A DNA stretch of 7,974 nt. It comes from an uncultured Coriobacteriaceae bacterium. Lineage in GTDB: Bacteria > Actinomycetota > Coriobacteriia > Coriobacteriales > Eggerthellaceae. Location: assembly GCA_902796815.1 (NCBI GenBank), contig CADBQL010000227.1, forward strand, positions 1 to 7,974, in the 5' to 3' direction. Positions 5,699 to 7,974 of the stretch are shown here, one piece after another (the stretch's first letter is position 1; the number at the start of each line of letters is the position of its first letter). The notes under the pieces are model-generated. The model did no database searches, was not told the origin of the DNA, and saw only the letters and a list, made by a program, of their open reading frames with translations. The position numbers and the translations under genes were made by a program.

Positions 5699-5787
5699 GG
5701 TCGGCGCGATAGGCGCCGTATCTTTAGCGGCGACAATTCTCGTCTACGGCTCGGAAACCAATCAAATCACCCGCGGTGAATCCCACA

Positions 5788-5862
5788 ACGATTCTCATGT
5801 GGAATTCTCGCGACGGTTCTCGCACGGAATTCTCGCGACGGTTCTTGCACGGAATTCTCGAG
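5788..5862. repeat. Three 25-bp tandem repeats
   Basis: Units at 5788-5812, 5813-5837 and 5838-5862 share the pattern ACGGTTCT, a short variable stretch, CACGGAATTCTCGCG. Units 2 and 3 differ at two positions and unit 1 is more diverged. Each carries an EcoRI-type GAATTC. The repeats end 112 bases before the start of the chagasin-like lipoprotein gene, so they may be upstream control sites or simply a repeat array. Confidence 0.8.
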
Positions 5863-5891
5863 CGGGATCTATCTAGCCTCAATTATTGACT

Positions 5892-5911
5892 AAGATGGAT
5901 ATCGTCATCTT
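5892..5911. promoter_or_regulatory. Inverted repeat after a TTGACT hexamer
   Basis: AAGATG (5892-5897) and CATCTT (5906-5911) form an inverted repeat. TTGACT (5886-5891) just before it is a good -35 hexamer, but no matching -10 lies 16-18 bases on. This may be an operator and promoter region for the lipoprotein gene; weak. Confidence 0.2.
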
Positions 5912-5974
5912 GCCAGGAGCTGCCTTTGATACCATCAAATCTGTCAAAACGCCCGAATTCGAAAGGAAGGCACC

Positions 5975-6526
5975 GTGAAAAAGCTCGGATTGCTCATGCT
6001 TATTTGCGTGACCGCACTTGCGCTTTACGCTTGCGGCAATTCCACATCCAGCGCTGCGCCTAGCAGTGCGGCAACCATCAGCGCATCGTCCAGCGCGGAC
6101 TCGGGTGCGGCGTTCAGCTCTAGCTCTGAATCAGATGCGAAATCGGAACAGTCATCTGACGACATTGTGGCCCTCGACGGACAGGGCGGCATGGAGGTGT
6201 ACTTGGACTACAACGCAGCAACTGGCTATGAATGGAAATGCTCGATCGAACCCGAAGGAGTAATCGGAATCGCCTACCAGGAAACACAGGACGCCTCCGA
6301 GGATAAGGACATAACGGGTGGCCTGCTGAGGGACGTCGTCACGCTCATTGCCAATTCACCCGGCACGGCCACGCTCACCTGCGAGTTGAGGCGGCCCTGG
6401 GAAACCGATGTCGAACCTGCTGAAGTGCAGACGTTCGTGTTCACAGTCGAGCCCGATTTGCAGATCAGTTTAGATGAGGACGCCTCTAGCTTTGTGGAAC
6501 ATCCGGTCGCGATCTCCTTTTCGTAG
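5975..6526 (+). CDS. Chagasin-like (I42) lipoprotein, protease inhibitor
   Basis: A 183-residue lipoprotein. The signal peptide MKKLGLLMLICVTALALYAC ends in a lipobox (LYAC) with the lipid-bearing Cys20. A Ser/Ala-rich linker spans about 22-62. Residues about 63-160 match the chagasin / peptidase-inhibitor I42 fold in all three signature loops: NAATGYEW (80-87) for NPTTGY, NSPGTATL (127-134) for the GxPG loop, and RRPWE (139-143) for RPW. Known members inhibit papain-type cysteine peptidases by inserting these loops into the active site. Here it would sit on the outer face of the membrane, perhaps against own or host cysteine peptidases. Cys89 and Cys136 could form a disulfide. The start is GTG with AGGAAGG four bases upstream. 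Single gene; no T-tailed terminator was seen. Confidence 0.85.
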   Translation: MKKLGLLMLICVTALALYACGNSTSSAAPSSAATISASSSADSGAAFSSSSESDAKSEQSSDDIVALDGQGGMEVYLDYNAATGYEWKCSIEPEGVIGIAYQETQDASEDKDITGGLLRDVVTLIANSPGTATLTCELRRPWETDVEPAEVQTFVFTVEPDLQISLDEDASSFVEHPVAISFS

Positions 6527-6625
6527 CGACGCTAGAGCGGCTTGACTATCCCGCCCAATTGCATTCAAAAGTGGAGCTAGCGCAGCCATGTCTCTAGGTC
6601 GAAAAACGCAGGCGAGGCGCTCGTT

Positions 6626-6657
6626 GGCGCAGGCCTGGGCGCTCGGCGGCGCAGGCC
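6626..6657. repeat. Short GC-rich direct repeat
   Basis: GGCGCAGGCC occurs at 6626-6635 and 6648-6657 in the 158-base spacer between two convergent genes. No T-tailed terminator was found in this spacer; a short TAGCG-A-CGCTA palindrome overlaps the lipoprotein stop. Confidence 0.4.
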
Positions 6658-6684
6658 GGGCGCGCATGCAGGGCGCTCACTCGC

Positions 6685-7323
6685 CTAAAGCGGCCTGACC
6701 ATAATGGCGCGAAGGTTCGCGCTGGGAGCGAGCGAGCCGTCCTCGGGCTTGAGGCATGCTTTTTGGCAGGAACCGCATCCCACGCACTTTTCGGGATCGA
6801 CCGACGGTCGTCCCTGCTTGTCGCGCTTGATGGCGCGATACTGGCTCGGGCACACCCTGTAGCAGCGCTTGCACCTCTCCCCTGTCGCCCAGGGCAAACA
6901 CCATTCGGGAACGATTTCGGCAATACCGAGCACAACGGACTCCCCATCTGGAGGAAGCTCGAGCGCGCCTGTCGGGCAAGCGGCGACGCAGCGTGGCGCA
7001 CCGCCAGCCGAGGCGCAGAAGTCGCACCAGTTCCGACTGAAGTCGGCAACGGGCAAGCCCGCTCCGATGACGCCCTCACTCAACGCCTCCGCTCGCAAAA
7101 CGCGCCAAGGACATGACATGATGCATCGCCCGCAGCGGATGCAACGCGCCATCAACCGTTCGGCATCCTGCCCGCCCGGAGGCCGAACGAGCGCCTGAGC
7201 TGGAAGCGCCTTGAGCCCGAACAGCCCAATCGCAGCTGCCCCCGCGCACGCTGCCGCGCACAGCTGCCGCCGCGAAACTCCAGAACCACGTTGCTTTTCT
7301 TCTTCCCCTGCCATGGCAAGCAT
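6685..7323 (-). CDS. NapG-like Tat-exported 4x[4Fe-4S] ferredoxin
   Basis: A 212-residue protein from the ATG at 7323. It has a twin-arginine signal (SRRQLC, Arg18-Arg19), a hydrophobic stretch and a cleavage-like PAQA (41-44). The mature part starts LVRPPG, as in NapG/MauM proteins. Sixteen cysteines form four cluster motifs: Cys61/64/67/71, Cys100/103/112/116, Cys142/151/154/158 and Cys180/183/186/190. NapG-type proteins carry electrons outside the cytoplasmic membrane, often from a NapH quinol oxidase to a molybdenum reductase. Neither partner is in the window, so it is an orphan electron carrier here. The frame is open further to an ATG at 7452, but those 43 residues come from repeat-rich spacer and would sit ahead of a normal Tat signal; the chosen start has a modest TAGG ribosome site. 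Confidence 0.87.
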   Translation of the reverse strand: MLAMAGEEEKQRGSGVSRRQLCAAACAGAAAIGLFGLKALPAQALVRPPGGQDAERLMARCIRCGRCIMSCPWRVLRAEALSEGVIGAGLPVADFSRNWCDFCASAGGAPRCVAACPTGALELPPDGESVVLGIAEIVPEWCLPWATGERCKRCYRVCPSQYRAIKRDKQGRPSVDPEKCVGCGSCQKACLKPEDGSLAPSANLRAIMVRPL

Positions 7324-7400
7324 TTTACAACCTACGAGGAAGAACGGAGCGTATATGTCAGGGGAAGAAAGCCTCGGCATACGGGGGTCGGCCTGCGAAT

Positions 7401-7536
7401 CTGATTGGAAGGGACTGCCCGCTCTGGTCGGATGCCGAATCAGAAGGACCACTCGCTCTGATCGGAAGGGACTTGATCGAATCAGAAAAGGCCGTCTCTT
7501 CCGATCGCGCTCTCACCGATTGCGCTCTCACCGATT
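7401..7536. repeat. Interleaved short repeats in the divergent spacer
   Basis: CTGAT(T/C)GGAAGGGACT occurs at 7401-7416 and 7458-7473, CGAATCAGAA at 7436-7445 and 7478-7487, and GCGCTCTCACCGATT as an exact tandem pair at 7507-7521 and 7522-7536. They occupy most of the roughly 300-base gene-free spacer between the divergent ferredoxin and sensor genes. Many contain a GATCGG- or CCGAT-like core, so they may be regulator sites or a decayed array. Confidence 0.6.
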
Positions 7537-7613
7537 ACGCGCCACCGCCTTCCATCGGCCCACGTCTTCCCATATCTCTTTCGCATAGCCCATCTGCTGG
7601 GTACGGATTCATC

Positions 7614-7619
7614 TATACT
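7614..7619 (+). promoter_or_regulatory. -10 element for the sensor gene
   Basis: TATACT matches the -10 consensus well. The expected start point (about 7625-7626) coincides with the first GTG of the following frame, so a leaderless mRNA is possible. No clear -35 was found. Confidence 0.35.
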
Positions 7620-7625
7620 GCTTAG

Positions 7626-7974
7626 GTGTGCGAACCTTGGCGCGAAGATGCTGGGACTGAAGTTGCGAAAGGACAATGCAGTGGCGTTTCGAATGTGAGC
7701 GCAGAAAAGCGGGGTGCGCGCTCGCCGAATAAGGGCTTGTCGCTCGCCGCAAAAGTGAACATCATCGTTGCCGTCAGCATCATCTTGGTTTCCACAAGCC
7801 TTCTCTTCATCACCTTCAAATATTACGGCGACAAAGTTGAGGAGATTTTTAGAACCGCGTAGAAAGCGCGAGCAGAATCAACGCCTATCTCACCGAGCCA
7901 AAAGGGCTCAGCTTGATCTGGGATTATTCGCAAACCGAAGAGTTTCAAAACGTGCGCGAGCAAGCCGTGGAATC
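7626..7974 (+). pseudogene. Membrane sensor gene, frameshifted, 3' end missing
   Basis: The frame from GTG 7626 encodes a polar N-terminus, then LSLAAKVNIIVAVSIILVST SLLFITFKYY with one membrane helix (about 40-65), and stops at TAG 7860-7862 after VEEIFRTA. From 7859 the -1 frame reads VESASRINAYLTEPKGLSLI and on to the window end without a stop, with coding-like codons. Adding one G (GCG-GTA for GCG-TA) would join the two. The shape of a short cytosolic start, a membrane helix and an extracytoplasmic region suggests a sensor such as a histidine kinase, phosphatase or diguanylate cyclase; the output domain lies beyond the window. GTG 7695 is an alternative start. The best ribosome site (AAAGGA, 7668-7673) serves an out-of-frame GTG at 7681. 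Confidence 0.6.

Noticed and set aside
5201..5862. CRISPR array
   Set aside because: The repeats are tandem without unique spacers, or are hairpin arms with irregular spacing, so they do not form an array.
5556..5876. 106-residue plus-strand frame
   Set aside because: It runs across the hairpin and 25-bp repeats. Its Arg-rich sequence follows from the GC-rich repeats and it has no ribosome site.
6594..7079. 161-residue minus-strand frame
   Set aside because: Shadow of the NapG-like gene in another frame; it contains none of the cluster motifs.

Overview
The window looks like a piece of a moderately GC-rich, Gram-positive anaerobe chromosome, most plausibly a member of the Coriobacteriia (Eggerthellaceae type). 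This is inference. It rests on a Tat-exported NapG-like protein with four iron-sulfur clusters, a lipoprotein and a membrane protein that both carry Ser/Ala-rich linkers, frequent GTG starts, and strong AGGAGG-type ribosome sites. No rRNA, tRNA or CRISPR array was seen.

Layout. Bases 1-286 hold an intrinsic terminator (69-102), an extended -10 promoter (188-196) and a structured leader. A Bro-N domain protein follows (287-1144), then a possible 70-residue CxxC protein (1158-1370). At 1469-1669 is a 66-residue Nif11-type peptide precursor with a Gly-Gly leader end and a Cys/Trp/Tyr-rich core. Next is a short RlmN-type radical SAM methyltransferase without the usual N-terminal domain (1881-2774). 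Bases 2775-3294 have no convincing gene but hold a 158-bp element with perfect 27-bp inverted ends (2950-3107) and a set of direct repeats (3189-3268). An EamA/DMT transporter lies on the minus strand (3295-4164).

Bases 4418-5326 hold a zinc-ribbon membrane-protein gene. Its zinc ribbons (4649-4786) are cut from the in-frame membrane part (to 5326) by one TAA codon, and a decayed second copy of the zinc-ribbon segment lies just upstream. Bases 5327-5974 are an unusually dense non-coding repeat field, with two large related hairpins that show a compensatory base-pair change and three 25-bp tandem repeats. It is followed by a chagasin-like (I42) lipoprotein gene (5975-6526). A NapG-like ferredoxin lies on the minus strand (6685-7323). 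After a repeat-rich divergent spacer comes the start of a membrane sensor gene (from 7626), broken by a -1 frameshift near 7859 and cut by the window end.

The genes do not form one obvious pathway. The region reads as accessory chromosome with small transcription units, repeat elements and at least three signs of gene decay. The most interesting leads are the orphan Nif11 precursor beside a trimmed radical SAM enzyme, the single-stop-interrupted zinc-ribbon membrane gene, the covarying hairpin family, and the 27-bp inverted-repeat element.
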